NCBI GenBank assembly: GCA_009760855.2
Contig: WPIO01000071.1
Location: forward strand, 1,156,001 to 1,220,000
Direction: 5' to 3'
DNA: 64,000 nucleotides
Source of the DNA: Cristatella mucedo
Lineage: Eukaryota > Bryozoa > Phylactolaemata > Cristatellidae
Shown here: piece by piece, positions 1 through 11,064 of the stretch
Layout: each line of letters starts with the position of its first letter
How positions within the stretch are numbered: the first letter of the stretch is position 1
Position numbers and translations under genes: made by a program
Notes under the pieces: generated by a model
Told to the model about the DNA's origin: nothing
The model's input: the letters and a program-made list of their open reading frames with translations, nothing else
Databases searched by the model: none

Positions 1-2395
1 TATTGCGACTATACACATGCAAGGTCACACAGTGCAAAGTCACCCGTGCAAAGTCGGCGGCTGTAAGTTAATCATCCGCTAGCCTGTGCAGGGTGTCTCG
101 CGAAGGCGATATCTTGAAGTACGAAACAACGAAACACCCGACGAAACGCTCAGACGCAAATCTGCGAGCCCACGAGCTTTATTTCGAGCGCACCCTCACT
201 CGGACCGGCACGCCATCGCCAACAGCATTAGCACTCCTTCCTCGGATGCTGCATGCCCCTCCCATGGCTACGTATCTCCCGGTTTGTTGCGGGTGGTCCA
301 TTGTACCGGACGCTTCCGGTACCGGCCTGGCCTGACTGAATAAACTCGGTCTCTGCTATGCTCGTGCATTATCACTCGCACCGCACTATCAACTTATCGT
401 TATCGAAGGATTTTAGCCATAAATGCATATCAAATACGTCTACAATACACAGACTGGCATAACAGTATACGTCGCACAAACGGATATTATACGATGCGTC
501 AACGCGAACCATCAAAGGCCACAATTGAATGGCTCGCCCACAAGCAGTGCCGTGAAATGGCCAAAGCGTGTACATCCAGCCACGCAAGGTGTGCAACTTT
601 GAGCTTGTCACTCTCTGACAGATGTAAGTTCATTACACTCCTACTACCAGTTTTGAGAGCGTCGTCAGCCGACGCGCCAGGAGACGACTTGAAGCGGACA
701 CGCATCTAAACTAAGATGAGTTTAGAGGTTCTGCATTCTACTTCGTAAGAGTTTGCCAATTTCTTCACAATTTTTTGTCACATAATCAGGGCTAGGTGCC
801 AGCTTACGAGGAACTTGGGCCTACTGTTAGGGCTGACCCAGTGGCAATGGTAACTTGGCGACAGATCGGAAGTATGGCGAGCCTCAGTTTGAAACGCTTT
901 GGCGGACGATGTTACTGTAGTGGCGTTGAAAAAGCAACCGTCCGTGTCCAAGAGATACGCTGCGCTCCTACCGACGCAGCATAAGATTATGCACCTAAGC
1001 AACAGAGTTGCCGCTTATCGAGCTGCGTAACCTACCGCCTAATGCAGTTCGGTTCGCGCCCACGCGCAATGAGCAGGCCGCCACGAAACGAGCGTTTGTA
1101 GCGCCGACCTACTTGCCGTTACTAAAGGGGGCCGTGAGTCCGCGTCGTGAATTGGAAAGCGAGACACACGAATGGGGATTTTACTGAGCTTTATTCGCAA
1201 GCGCACAAAGTCGCTGCACGTCTAGCTCAGTTTTATCTCCACACCCCTCACACGCTCACAACAGCACGATCACACTTTCGGGGGAAATACGTCCCCGCAC
1301 TTAGGCTACCTACGTCTCTAGTGGGCACGGCCCAAGTAGACGGAGCCCGAACCGGAGCCTAGACCCTGACTGGAGAACTAGGGCTCCGCTTCCACATTGT
1401 GGCAGGAATACCGCACACACTACACCAAGCACTCTTGGCGAGACCACGTGCGCGCGCACACACACAACAACACAGAAGAAACACAAAAATGCGAGCTCGA
1501 GTGCTATACGACCGTAGTCGGTGGCGTCCACCGAATCCTCCTGACGCTGTCTTGTCCTGTACCTCAATCGCCGGCGAATGCCCACCCTCCTCCCTCGCTT
1601 TCAGAGAAACGAGTCCGGCAACTACCGGCAACGGCATCGAGACCTGGAGCCGAAGATGAAGAAGGAATCCCCCTTAGCGATCGTCGCCCTATCATTATAT
1701 GACTAGCCGGGACAATGGGATTGACAGGCCAGCCAATAGCAATCACCTCAGCGACCTCTGCGTCTCCTTGCTCACGGCTCGAGAGCGCAGGTGCTCTTCA
1801 GCCACTTCTATTGTGCTCACGGAAACCGTCCAGCAACTCGAGGACGGTTGGCGGCGACAGCGACCTTGTGCAAGCGTTGCCCTATTCTTCTTAAATTTCT
1901 AGCCGGAACTATAGTGTTGACAGGCTAGCCAATATCAATCGCCTCGTGGTCCTACTACGACGGCTGCGGCCTCTTGCTCGAGACTCTAGGACTAAGGAGT
2001 TGTTTCCCGCTGAGCAGTTGTTATTCGCTCTGAAACCGAGTCAGGCCGGCGCTGTGATACAATTTCCTAGCGCCCGCACAGAATCGTGCAAATCCATGCT
2101 CAAATCGAAGCTCACTTCCAATGAAATCTCTGTGAGTGGAGTTTTTATGACGAAGTTTGGACACTGCCGTTTGGCCTAGCTTCGTTTAAACTATCGCGAG
2201 ACATAAGACGAAAACAGGAAGAAGGTGAAGGCCTTCTGAAACCCACCAAGGGAAGCCAGTCGCCGTATCTACTCCGTAATAACCTCATCGAGGGGCATTG
2301 GGGTAGAGAGAAGTATGAGAGGATTAAAATTTAGGGCGAGCTCTTCTTAACCTCCTAAAAGATCAAGAACCTTTTCAGAGTTTCGCCTTTCCCTG
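1..2395. other. No gene recognised; possible old LTR-like pieces
   Basis: No open frame here resembles a known domain. Two places, about 165-195 and 1180-1215, share the words GAGCTTTATT and AAGCGCAC or GAGCGCAC, and an AATAAA signal lies near 337. This could mean decayed LTR ends, but no paired LTRs, primer site or pol frame are visible. Near 1,700 and 1,907 a roughly 50-bp stretch is repeated imperfectly (CTAGCCGG...GACAGGC..GCCAATA). Confidence 0.3.
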
Positions 2396-2398
2396 CCG

Positions 2399-2545
2399 AG
2401 CTGGTTTGGTCTAGCGGTTAAGGTGCTCGCCCCGACCAAGGTCTGACTGAGGTCGTGGGCTCGAGCCCCGAGGCATATGTGAAGCGCCTGAATAGAGATT
2501 AAGTTCTCTTGGGGCGCTATATAAATGAATTATTTATTTATTCCC
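2399..2545 (+). mobile_element. SINE-A copy, tRNA-derived head with LINE-A tail
   Basis: The head reads like a tRNA gene promoter: an A-box-like TGGTCTAGCGGTTAAGG near 2407 and a B-box-like GGGCTCGAGCCC near 2457. It is followed by GCGCCTGAATAGAGATTAAG and TTCTCTTGGGGCGCTATA, the hairpin tail also found at the 3' end of LINE-A, and then by TTTATT repeats. It is therefore a Pol III type SINE. It is not a functional tRNA, since no cloverleaf can be drawn and the sequence runs on into the tail. Confidence 0.8.
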
Positions 2546-2766
2546 TTCCAGCGTCCCCTCACCGGCATGTTAGCAATAGAGAGGCAGGTTGTCTCCCCTG
2601 CACCAACCAGGGTCTTTGGCGCCTTTCCGGCTACTAGACGTATTGAGTAATTTTGTGTACACTATTTGAAGATAAGACCGTGGTTTTAGTTTGAGCAAAA
2701 AACTAGAGGTTACTGGAAAGGTCAAGCTAGCAATGAAATTCCTCTGCTGTCGTGTAAAGCACGAGA

Positions 2767-4110
2767 CCGAGGTAACTTCCGCCCAGTCTCCCGTCAACCG
2801 TTGCTGTCGATGACACTGGAGCGAGTCGTGGAGCTGAACTCATACTTTGAAACTGCAAACCTTGCACGTAAGTTCCATTCTGGTTTAATAGCTTTGTATA
2901 GTTGGTACAGTTTAAGAACATATGCTGCCTAGATCCATCGAGACAAATCACAGGCGTGACCTTTAGTAGAGCCGGGGCAGCCGATCCAGCATCTCTGCCG
3001 AGGTCACGTTGGCCGTCATCGCCTGCGCCTGCGCTGCGCTCGAACGTTGAGCCAGACCGGGTCCAAACTGGCTCCAGCGCTGCTGACCTTCAAATCTTGA
3101 CATTACGTTCCAGCTTGATTTTAGAGCTAATCACCACACAGAATCAGCTTTGCTTCTGGTGAACAGAATTGAACCTACTTAGGGAATGCCGACTTAGGTA
3201 GAATATCTCTGCTTGTTTTGTTCGATCTTTCGGCAGCTGTTGATACTATCTATTTCCTAGCCCTTCACGAGCGCCTCTCATTTCGCCTGGGCGTCACTGG
3301 CACTGTACTGCAATGGTTCAGGTCCTATCTCAGTGGGAGACTCTAGAGTATCGATGTTAGTGGACGAAGATCCTCCGAGGAACCTTTGAACCTCAGTGCT
3401 CTGTGATTGGTCCTGTTCTTTTCACGGTTTATATTCTCCTTCTAGCCGATGTGATTGCAAGGCACAATCTAGGCTTTCACTTCTATGCGGATGGCACTGA
3501 GTTGTACCTTTGCTTTGATCCCTCCCAGCGCTCCAGCACATCGAATTCTCTCAACTCCCGTGCTACACGTAATAATCACATCCGCATATGGATGGCAGCA
3601 AACTTTCTTAAATTGAATGATGAAAGAACTAACTTACTAGTTATGGGAAAACCAAGTGTGATTCAGAAATTGGCAAGGTTAATGGTCACTGCCGGCTCTG
3701 CCAGCATACGTCCTGTTGAATCTGCACGAAATCTAGGTATCATGTTCCAAAGTGGCCTTTCATTAGACGACCGCATCAGCTCTATAGTCAAGTCTGCCTC
3801 CTTTCACCTACATAACATTGCTAAAATTCGGGCTTGTTTAGACAGAGATACCACATCTAAATTGGTCCATGCATTTGTGAAATCCCGTCTTGACTTCTGT
3901 AACTCACTGCTTGCTGGTCTACCGGCCTGTGCAATCAGGCGCTTACAGTTGGTGCAAAACCATGTGCCTGTTACCTCTAACCATGCTATTGTCATTGGGA
4001 ATGCTATCACTAACCATTCGAGCGTGTTTCCTTTGCAGCAGATGTTAAGTGCCTAAGAAGAGATTGAGTTCTCCGAGGGCGCTATATACAAAATGTACTG
4101 TCGTTATTAT
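2767..4110 (+). mobile_element. LINE-A copy, broken, with a nested insert
   Basis: Translated pieces match the reverse transcriptase of the better copies: the FRPVS-type block near 2770, LVLFDLSAAVD near 3210, a YADG variant of the YADD box near 3484, and the thumb region to about 3960. The longest open stretch is 3403-4056. About 210 bp (roughly 2897-3105) of unrelated DNA splits the RT, and the region after the thumb is deleted straight to the tail hairpin (4052-4090). Frameshifts and the YADD to YADG change make it dead. Confidence 0.8.
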
Positions 4111-4695
4111 GATGTCACTCATAGGGCATATGGCCTCCCGTCGCTCGATATCGTTGATCGTTTTGGATTCACGAATTTAACCCAGGACTCTGCTAGTCAG
4201 GAGACAGAGGTCAGTCGAGGTTTGAAAAAGTGGGCATAGACCGTTGTTGCAAAGAGCTCTGCAGCATATTCATGCATTGGCAGACAAGCATAGTGTTAAG
4301 GAATAGACTTGGTTTCCACAGTTTATGAGTTTCGTGCTCTGACTCGACCGCTTTGAGGAGTATCCTCAGTGGTGTAAACTATGGCCAAAATGATCCCTGA
4401 ACTTGCGAACACACAAACCTTCATAGTCGGCGATTTGATCCATAGCGTATCAGCAAGCACAAGTCACAGCAAGAGCTCGCGACTTGAGCCTTGACAATTG
4501 GCCCTGGCAGTCGAGCAGCGCTGCCCCCCCTGATGGCGGATCTACCGATTCTCACATATCATTCGGCAGAGACAAAGAGTAAGTGCTGTCGCATCTAGTT
4601 TGATTTGATCAAGCCTGCCATATTCGCTTTTTTGTGCTCGGTAAAGCGAGAGGCTATTCAACTATCTGTAACTATACTATGTTAACAAAATATAA
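4111..4695. other. No gene seen
   Basis: No conserved frame, RNA gene or repeat family was recognised between the LINE-A tail and the SINE-A copy. A short run of seven C occurs near 4525. Confidence 0.4.
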
Positions 4696-4696
4696 T

Positions 4697-4832
4697 TTGT
4701 TTGTATAGCACCCTAAAAGAACTGAATCTCCATTCAGGCGGTTCACATATACTACGGGGCTCGAGCCTACGACCTCGGCCACATCTTGGTCGGGGCGAGT
4801 ACTTCAACCAGTGTGCCAAACCAGTGCAGCGA
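4697..4832 (-). mobile_element. SINE-A copy, reverse strand
   Basis: The reverse complement shows the same head (GGTTTGGCACACTGGTTGAAG as a diverged A box, then GAGGTCGTAGGCTCGAGCC as B box) and the hairpin tail CCGCCTGAATGGAGATTCAG. It is more diverged than the 2399 copy. Confidence 0.75.
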
Positions 4833-5126
4833 TGGTCGGCTGGCTAACCATCTACAACTAGACAGGCTAACTATCTTAAACTATACTATAATTGGCTGGC
4901 TAAATACATAGTTGACCGTTGTCTCATCTTTGGCTGATAGCATTAGAATAGCTCACTGAGCCGCCGGTAGCCCTAATAAGGAGTTAACTGCCCAGGCTTG
5001 ATAGACCTCGCTGTCGCATAATTTCAAGAAAATGACCTTGATCATCGAAGCTCAAGTGCTTATAATTGAGTTGCGCACGAGTCAGTATTGCCAACCTGTC
5101 AGTTAAAATGTGATATTCTCTTTCAG

Positions 5127-7068
5127 GCTTGAAATGTCGAATGAGTTTCCTGCGAACCAATCTCTCTTGGCGGATAATGAGTTACTGTCCTGCATATTGT
5201 GCAAAGGCACGTTGGAGACACCGCTACTGCTGAGTTGCCTGCACAGCTGCTGCTGGCGTTGTGCTAAAGATTTTGGCAATAAACACAACTCCACGAACGT
5301 ACTATGCCCAGCTTGTGATGTTGTCACTGACATTGAAAGCCAGAAGATATCTAACATGTTCATCGCAGATCAGGTAAAACGTTTGCGGATAACGAATTCA
5401 TTCGAGAAGTGCAGTATCTGTAACGAAGAGGACAGCACCGAAACGCGAGCGGACTTTTTTTGTATGCAATGTCAGAAATCGCTATGCTCAGATTGCATTC
5501 CTGGCCACAGTCGGTACAACCGAAGGCACGTGACAATTTCCATCGAGCAAGGCGGGGCACTGGGCAGGGTGCTTGATTCATCGCTGCAGCCCTGTCCAGT
5601 GCACGCGAAGGATCTGGAGCTTCTCTGCTTCGACTGCAGACAAGCCAAGTGCATCGAGTGCGTGCCGAATTGCGACACTGACGGGCACTGTGTGCAGTTG
5701 CTGAATTCGCAAAGGGTTGCTAGCTTCGTAACGGAATCAAAGAAATACTTGAAGCAGTGGCAAGACCTTCTGCACAGCATGTCCAAGCGGCTGAGCGAGC
5801 GAAAGAGCTTGGTGAAAGAGATCGAATCGGCTCGCGCCCTTGACCTGGACCGGCTTCGGACCAAGAAGAAGGTTGCCATGGACGCTCTGAGCAAAGCGTA
5901 CGAAAACGCCGAAGGGGCGCTTGAGGAGTGCTACAGCCGCCTTGATGCAAGTGCAGAGTCTCTGCAGAGCACAGGCGACAAGCTGGAGCAGAAGGTTCTT
6001 TACGCCTCTAAATATGTAGATAGCTATGTCGACTCGGCAGACGCTGCTGGCTTGCTGGGTCAGCAATACGCAGCTTTGCCTTCTTGTCTGTGGGCACTTA
6101 TTGAGCAGCTGAACGGCCTGGGAGCGACGCGGAAGGCTGCAGATCTGGTCACATTGAATGGCACGTTGCCCGACGATCCGACAGAGGTGATTTCCTCTTT
6201 GGTGGGGACAGCAAAACTTGCCACAGGTACGAATTGGTTTTTGCGTGAGCTCTGGTGTCCCAAGACGTGCACTACTTTTTATGCACGCATTCTAATACTG
6301 CTAAGAATTATTGAGACTACCGTCAATGTGTCTGCTTTTGAAGGTGATCGGCCTGAAGACCTTCTAATTATGAAAGAAAATTTCAATGTGACCGGTAAGT
6401 TTGGTAGAAATTGGAGAGAGACTTCTAAGTTCCCATCCTGAAAGCACTGCTGATCGAACTGAAAGTATGACGATAATTCAAATTACAGCTCCCTGAATAG
6501 AAAAATTTCACTCATCCCTTTGCTGCCGTTTGCATATTTGATGTGATTCAGCCTTCCAAAGCGTCCACATGTCCTAGGCAACGAAAATTTACTGTCCAAA
6601 CTTGAGGTAACATTCGCCGACATTCGGTGTTTAATCTGAATCAACTGAATCTACTGAATCAATACCAGATCAGTGAAATCCGAGATAGAGGAAGACTTGG
6701 TACTGGGGGTGATAGATTACGGCCAACATTGGCAGTCCGTTATCAGAGGGACTTAAAGCAAGAGATTTAAAAGACTGCTTCGAGGGTACAGTAAACGGTT
6801 TTGAAATTTAGGAAGACTCGTGCTATGATTGTGAGTCACCCACAAGTTTTCATTAATTATAGGTGTGACAGATCAGCCTGTCGACGTTGTTTCGATTATA
6901 GCTGGACATTCAGGACAGTCGATTTCAGACGGATCTCGGTCAAAGCGAAGGTTGAAAGGTCGAGATTATAAGCCTGATGAGCATGCTGGCAGCACGGAGC
7001 ATCATACGCGAATTCGCACGGGTGAGAGACCTCACACACCTGCAACCGGTGCCCGGCAAGTAGTTTAG
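5127..7068 (+). CDS. TRIM-type RING/B-box protein (N-terminal part of gene)
   Basis: The start is taken as ATG 5134, just behind a 3' splice site (TTCTCTTTCAG, ending 5126), so an untranslated upstream exon is likely. From that Met, a C3HC4 RING uses C20, C23, C35, H37, C40, C43, C58 and C61. B-box 1 spans about 93-132 (CSIC...CMQC...CSDC...H). B-box 2 runs from C154 to H185 (CPVH...CFDC...CIEC). A Lys/Glu-rich coiled coil follows (about 195-300). In this family RING-B-box proteins are E3 ubiquitin ligases that dimerise through the coiled coil. Exons read as 5134-6226, 6344-6394 and 6863 onward. The last exon either ends at a GTGAGA donor at 7022 or runs to the stop at 7066-7068. The propeller-like exon at 9022 may be its C-terminus. 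The TRIM assignment is firm; the function is inferred from the family only. Confidence 0.88.
5134..6226 (+). CDS. TRIM exon: RING, B-box 1, B-box 2, coiled coil
   Basis: Ends in CCACAG|GTACGA, a usable 5' splice site. The next 117 nt (6227-6343) end in TTTTGAAG and are open and in frame, so this intron could be retained to add 39 residues or removed without changing frame. Confidence 0.8.
6344..6394 (+). CDS. TRIM small exon (DRPEDLLIMKENFNVTG)
   Basis: 51 nt between an AG at 6343 and a strong donor G|GTAAGT at 6395, leaving phase 1. It may instead be contiguous with the upstream exon if 6227-6343 is not spliced. Confidence 0.6.
6863..7068 (+). CDS. TRIM downstream exon, possible early C-terminus
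   Basis: The acceptor TTAATTATAG ends at 6862, and the phase matches the 6394 donor, giving TGVTDQPVDVVSIIAGHSG. The frame stays open to a TAG at 7066. At 7022 a GTGAGA donor would cut the exon short. The peptide around the donor (HTRIRTGERPHT) happens to match the linker of C2H2 zinc fingers, but no Cys pair is present in this frame. No known domain. Confidence 0.5.
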
Positions 7069-7149
7069 TAGTTCCGGCTCGCCGAGGAAACGCCCGTGCA
7101 TGCTCGCACTAACTCGACCGAAAATCTAAAAAATCAGCTGATTTAACAA

Positions 7150-7300
7150 CCTCATTTGTTTAGCGGCAGAAAAGCCTCATCAGCTGTCACCACCGCTTGC
7201 AGTTGGCAATCAAGAATCACCCAACTGGATGATTGGAACTCACGACATCGGTCCTGAAGAGCGAGCACCTCACCACCTGGGCTATCACAGCCCAATAAAT
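7150..7300 (-). mobile_element. SINE-B copy, reverse strand
   Basis: Shares with the copies at 47,825 and 51,905 the string GCGGCAGAAAAGCC...CACCACCGCTTGCAGTTGGCAA, followed by a diverged tRNA-like box (GGAACTCACGACATCGGTC). Read on the minus strand, the tRNA-like head is at the right-hand end. Confidence 0.6.
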
Positions 7301-7308
7301 ATTCAAGC

Positions 7309-7367
<59 letters not shown>

Positions 7368-7437
7368 TGCACACACACTCACATTCGCACACACTCACGC
7401 TCAAACAAACACACGCGCGCCCGCACGCACGCACGCA

Positions 7438-7480
<43 letters not shown>
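7309..7480. repeat. (CA)n microsatellite, two tracts
   Basis: Two long CA runs (about 7312-7364 and 7440-7478) are separated by a CA-rich, CGCG-containing stretch. They lie against the end of the SINE-B copy. Confidence 0.95.
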
Positions 7481-7499
7481 GTACTCGCACACACGAACA

Positions 7500-8335
7500 C
7501 TGGAGGAGCAGTGAACTCACTGAAGAAGAGATATGATTCTCCTAGGGTTAGAAAAGAAATGTATTACTACTATAGCCTGTGGACTCGCTTCACTGAGTCG
7601 TAGTAGAAAAACAATACTGTACATACATTTACACGTCGATTGCCTTTTGGTACAGTATGTTTTTTGTCGTTAGTGAGCCCGCGGACTCGCTTCGCTGTAA
7701 GTCATGGTAGAACATATGTACGTGAGCCGCGTGACGGAAGTACGCCATCTTGCCGCGTGACGGAGGAACGGACTTCTCGCTTTAAATAGTAAGGATTCAA
7801 TTATTTCTTTCAATTACTACTTGGCAAGTGCCGGGACTAATAACTGATATGTCTCACGACGTTCCACATATTCCCGCCGAAAGCATCGCAGCACCAATTT
7901 CCGTTTTTCCCACTTCTGAGCGAAACGAAATCACATTACCAGTTTTGCATCAGTTGTAGTTTCCTGGGTGCCCCGTCCTCTGTTATGCAGAAATTTATGG
8001 TGCAGTTTCATCAAAGACACCGTCTCAAATTATTTGCACTTTAATTCAGATTAAATAAACACACCAAAGTAAAAAAGGCCCAGCTCTTCCACAGATTTAC
8101 ATATATTAAACGTTTTAGTATATAAACTTATAATCGTTGTAAAGGTAGCTGCATAGCATAAGTAGCAACACTGGTAATCCCATTGCAATATCAGCTATTA
8201 TTATTTGCCTTAAATACGGAAAATATTTACGGTATATAAACTTGATATAGTAGCAAGCCAAATATTTTAGTCGCTAATCGTGAGGTTGACATGGATCACG
8301 TCCTTTGTTTCACGTTTACGGAAGGTGAAGATATT
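7500..8335. other. AT-rich spacer, no gene seen
   Basis: No domain-bearing frame. The words G(T/C)GGACTCGCTTC(A/G)CTG appear twice about 100 bp apart (7580 and 7682), and ATACTGTACAT near 7613 mirrors GTACAGTAT near 7651, hinting at a small decayed element. Confidence 0.35.
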
Positions 8336-8336
8336 C

Positions 8337-8367
8337 AATGTAAAGTGCCTAGAAAGAGATTAAGCTC

Positions 8368-8368
<1 letters not shown>
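8337..8368 (+). mobile_element. LINE-A tail fragment
   Basis: Only the terminal hairpin arm (TGTAAAGTGCCTAGAAAGAG) is present, running directly into the (TAA)n tract shared with the reverse copy to its right. Confidence 0.7.
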
Positions 8369-8401
<33 letters not shown>

Positions 8402-8575
8402 CACTTGATAAAGCGCCCTCAGAGAACTTAATCTCTTTCCAGGCGCTTTACATTTGATGCAAAGGGAAATGCAATCAGATGGTAAGTAAAATCATGCTTG
8501 AAAAACAAACAAAATGAGTAATATGGTTAGGGGTGACATGCACAGGGTCAGCATACAAAGCATGCTCTCTGAGGG
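8369..8575 (-). mobile_element. LINE-A 3' end fragment
   Basis: Begins with (TAA)n and the hairpin GCGCCCTCAGAGAACTTAAT, then about 150 bp of the 3' UTR (GGTTAGGGGTGACATGCACA). Everything upstream in the element is missing, as expected for 5' truncation. Confidence 0.85.
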
Positions 8576-9021
8576 CGAAATGCAGTACTTGAGTAAGTAA
8601 TTAGCTGAGAGGGTGCACTAAGCCGTGAACACCTATTTTGGTGAAGCATTTGATGATGGCAAATTGTCACTCTCTTAGTGTAAATGACCACTATTTAACA
8701 GGCTGCAGCTTATTAATGATGATTGTTGAATTATTGATTAATCATATTGTATTAATGTGTTAATTAATTATTGACGTAATAATTATATTAGAATGGATCA
8801 CTTTGTTCTTGAATCAAACACGTCTGTCTCTTACGTGCTGCCACTTCATCATCGTGTTTGAAAGAGAATTCGACACTTGATTAGAAACATGCTGCGAAAG
8901 TGACCATTCCCGCGATCAACAGATCATAAAATAGGTCGCTGCTCTATGTTTACGAAAGCCTTTAATGTTCGTACTTTTGCGCTTACGTTATAGATGCACT
9001 GTCATTTAGTCCTTCCTACAG

Positions 9022-9850
9022 CACCGCTGGGTTGCCTGTCCATTGCAACGACATTGCTTTCACCTCGGACGGCCGTTTGCTGCTGGCAGCGCTCACTTCC
9101 GGTTTCAAAGAGTGCGACGCGAGCTTCAAGGAGGAGAGCAACTGGAAGCCGCCGAAACTAAGCAGCGGAGCAGATGACCAGGTTGTGAGAGTGGAGGCGC
9201 TGGAGAGCGAACGAGCGGCCGTAGGATTGCTGTACGCTCGCTGCGTCGTCGTTCTGCAGCGAGTGCAGCGTGCCGACTCAGCGAGCGAGTGGCAGGAGCG
9301 CGAGCGAGTCTCCGTGCTCCGTTCGCCGCAGCGTCTCTGGCTGATGTCTGTCCGCGGCGACCTCGTCGCGGTGGCCGGGCTAAAGGGTGACAACCAGTGG
9401 TGGGCGGGCCCTCAGCTGGAGCTCGTGAGTCTGAACAGCAGCCAAGTGCTGGACAGGCAGAAGAGGGAGTACGACATGCAGAGTGTCGCGCTTACTGACC
9501 TAGCTGTCATCACAGCTAGCTACGGCTCGGTGAACTGCAACGGCAGAACGGTGTTCCTAGTGGACAGCTACAATTACCGCGGTGGACACTTGAGAAGGTG
9601 GGAGAGCAGTGAGCAGGTGCGAGACCTGTTCCCTGGACCAATGGGACAGTTGGCGCACATGAATCTATTGGCCGGTGGCCGGGTGGTTGCCTTCGAATTG
9701 CCGGGCTCAGACAAGCCGACAGAGGTTGTCAGTTACACGGGCCATGACGTGAACTGTTTATCTCTGGCGAGAGGTGAGAAGCCTCTTCTCGGAATCCTGC
9801 TCACGAATGAGATTCACTTGCTAATTTACCAGGCAAAAAGACCAGCGTGA
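9022..9850 (+). CDS. Beta-propeller-like C-terminal exon, probably of the TRIM gene
   Basis: A 3' splice site TCCTTCCTACAG ends at 9021, and the frame is open to the TGA at 9848, about 275 codons. The start resembles an NHL/WD blade (CNDIAFTSDGRLLLAAL), and similar strand-turn patterns recur (LWLMSVRGDLVAVAGL, VVSYTGHDVNCLSLARGEKP). No methionine start or promoter is evident, so it reads as a terminal exon. Position and strand suggest it caps the TRIM gene in the manner of TRIM-NHL proteins. However, it needs an upstream exon ending in phase 2, while the 7021 donor leaves phase 1. A missing exon, or the weak donor AAG|GTTGAA at 6951, would solve this. The propeller call is a weak pattern match. 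Confidence 0.6.
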
Positions 9851-11060
9851 GGGAAAGCTAGGAAATCTCACCTTGCAGAAGGAGGCTCTTCAAGACGCAA
9901 ATCATGTTTTCAAACATCAAAGAAATAGATTAATCCAACCTTTTAGATTAGCAGAAAATAATTATATATGCTATATCTATATGCTGAGTCCAAGATGCCC
10001 TCCCCACTTGTTCAGTTTCAATTATCGTGGATGCGAGGATGAGCTTCTAGCTTCTAGGGATCATGCTCCAAGATAACGATTCGTATCAAGCGTATGTGAC
10101 CAGTGATTTCGCTGCAGAAGGTAGGAGCAAAACTCAGGAGAGATAACTCTATAAAAAGGGTTTTTAGCATGTAGCAGCGAGAGTGGCAATACTGCCTAAG
10201 CGCTGCCTTCAAGGTGGCTTGAAGTGAGCGAACAAGTGATGCATTCCAGCTAATGGATCTACAGCATTCCTGCCTTGCGACATCATCAACTGCTTTACAC
10301 GGCAGTCTAAGACGATCGATCGCCTTTCAGCGTGTGGAAGATCTTTCCCCCCCCCCGAGCCTTTCAGGCCAAGGCAGTCAAAAGCCTCCTACAAAACCTG
10401 TAGACCGCAATTAATTGCCCAACGTAACATTGCATTTGATTCCGTGTTTGACAAATGAGCCCTTCCGCTATTTCAGAACAAATAAAGTAAATATTCATGC
10501 CTCTCTTGTGATGCTCCAGGTGGCAGCTAAATGTACCGATTCGCGATACCCAGCCGACCTACATTGCTCCCTATCTCACGATCTCACGGATCTCAGGCAA
10601 ACGCGACGTAACTATTACATAACCATCCCAGGCAAACGCGACGTAACTATTACGTAACCATCTCAGGCAAACGCGACGTATACTACTGATAGAGAGAGAG
10701 ACAGACACGTGACTATTGCTACTATGGTAGAGCTTCATCAGCAGAACCATTTTTTAAACACCCGTAGCGTAGGCACGGTTCATATTAATGTGAATCTCGC
10801 TCATGCTGTGTATTTCCTCGTCCGCGTATGCGCTTGACATTAAACGACGCTCGAGCCGAGTCTCGTAGTGAAGCTGCGTGAAGCGAGTATGACTGAGCTC
10901 AAATACGCGCGCGTGCCTTAAGTTTCTAACGCGCCGCCATAGGCCGTCGCAGCCGCTACTGCCGCCGCCGAGGGCCGGCATCGACCAACGCCAGCGCATC
11001 CGTCGGTTTCGTTGGTTCAGGCACAATATTCAGAAGCAATAACGCCGCTAGCGAATGGGA
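9851..11060. other. No gene seen; short tandem repeat near 10,590-10,680
   Basis: About three copies of a 35-36 bp unit containing CAGGCAAACGCGACGTAACT lie at about 10,590-10,680. The rest has no recognisable frame or repeat family. Confidence 0.45.
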
Positions 11061-11064
11061 GAAT

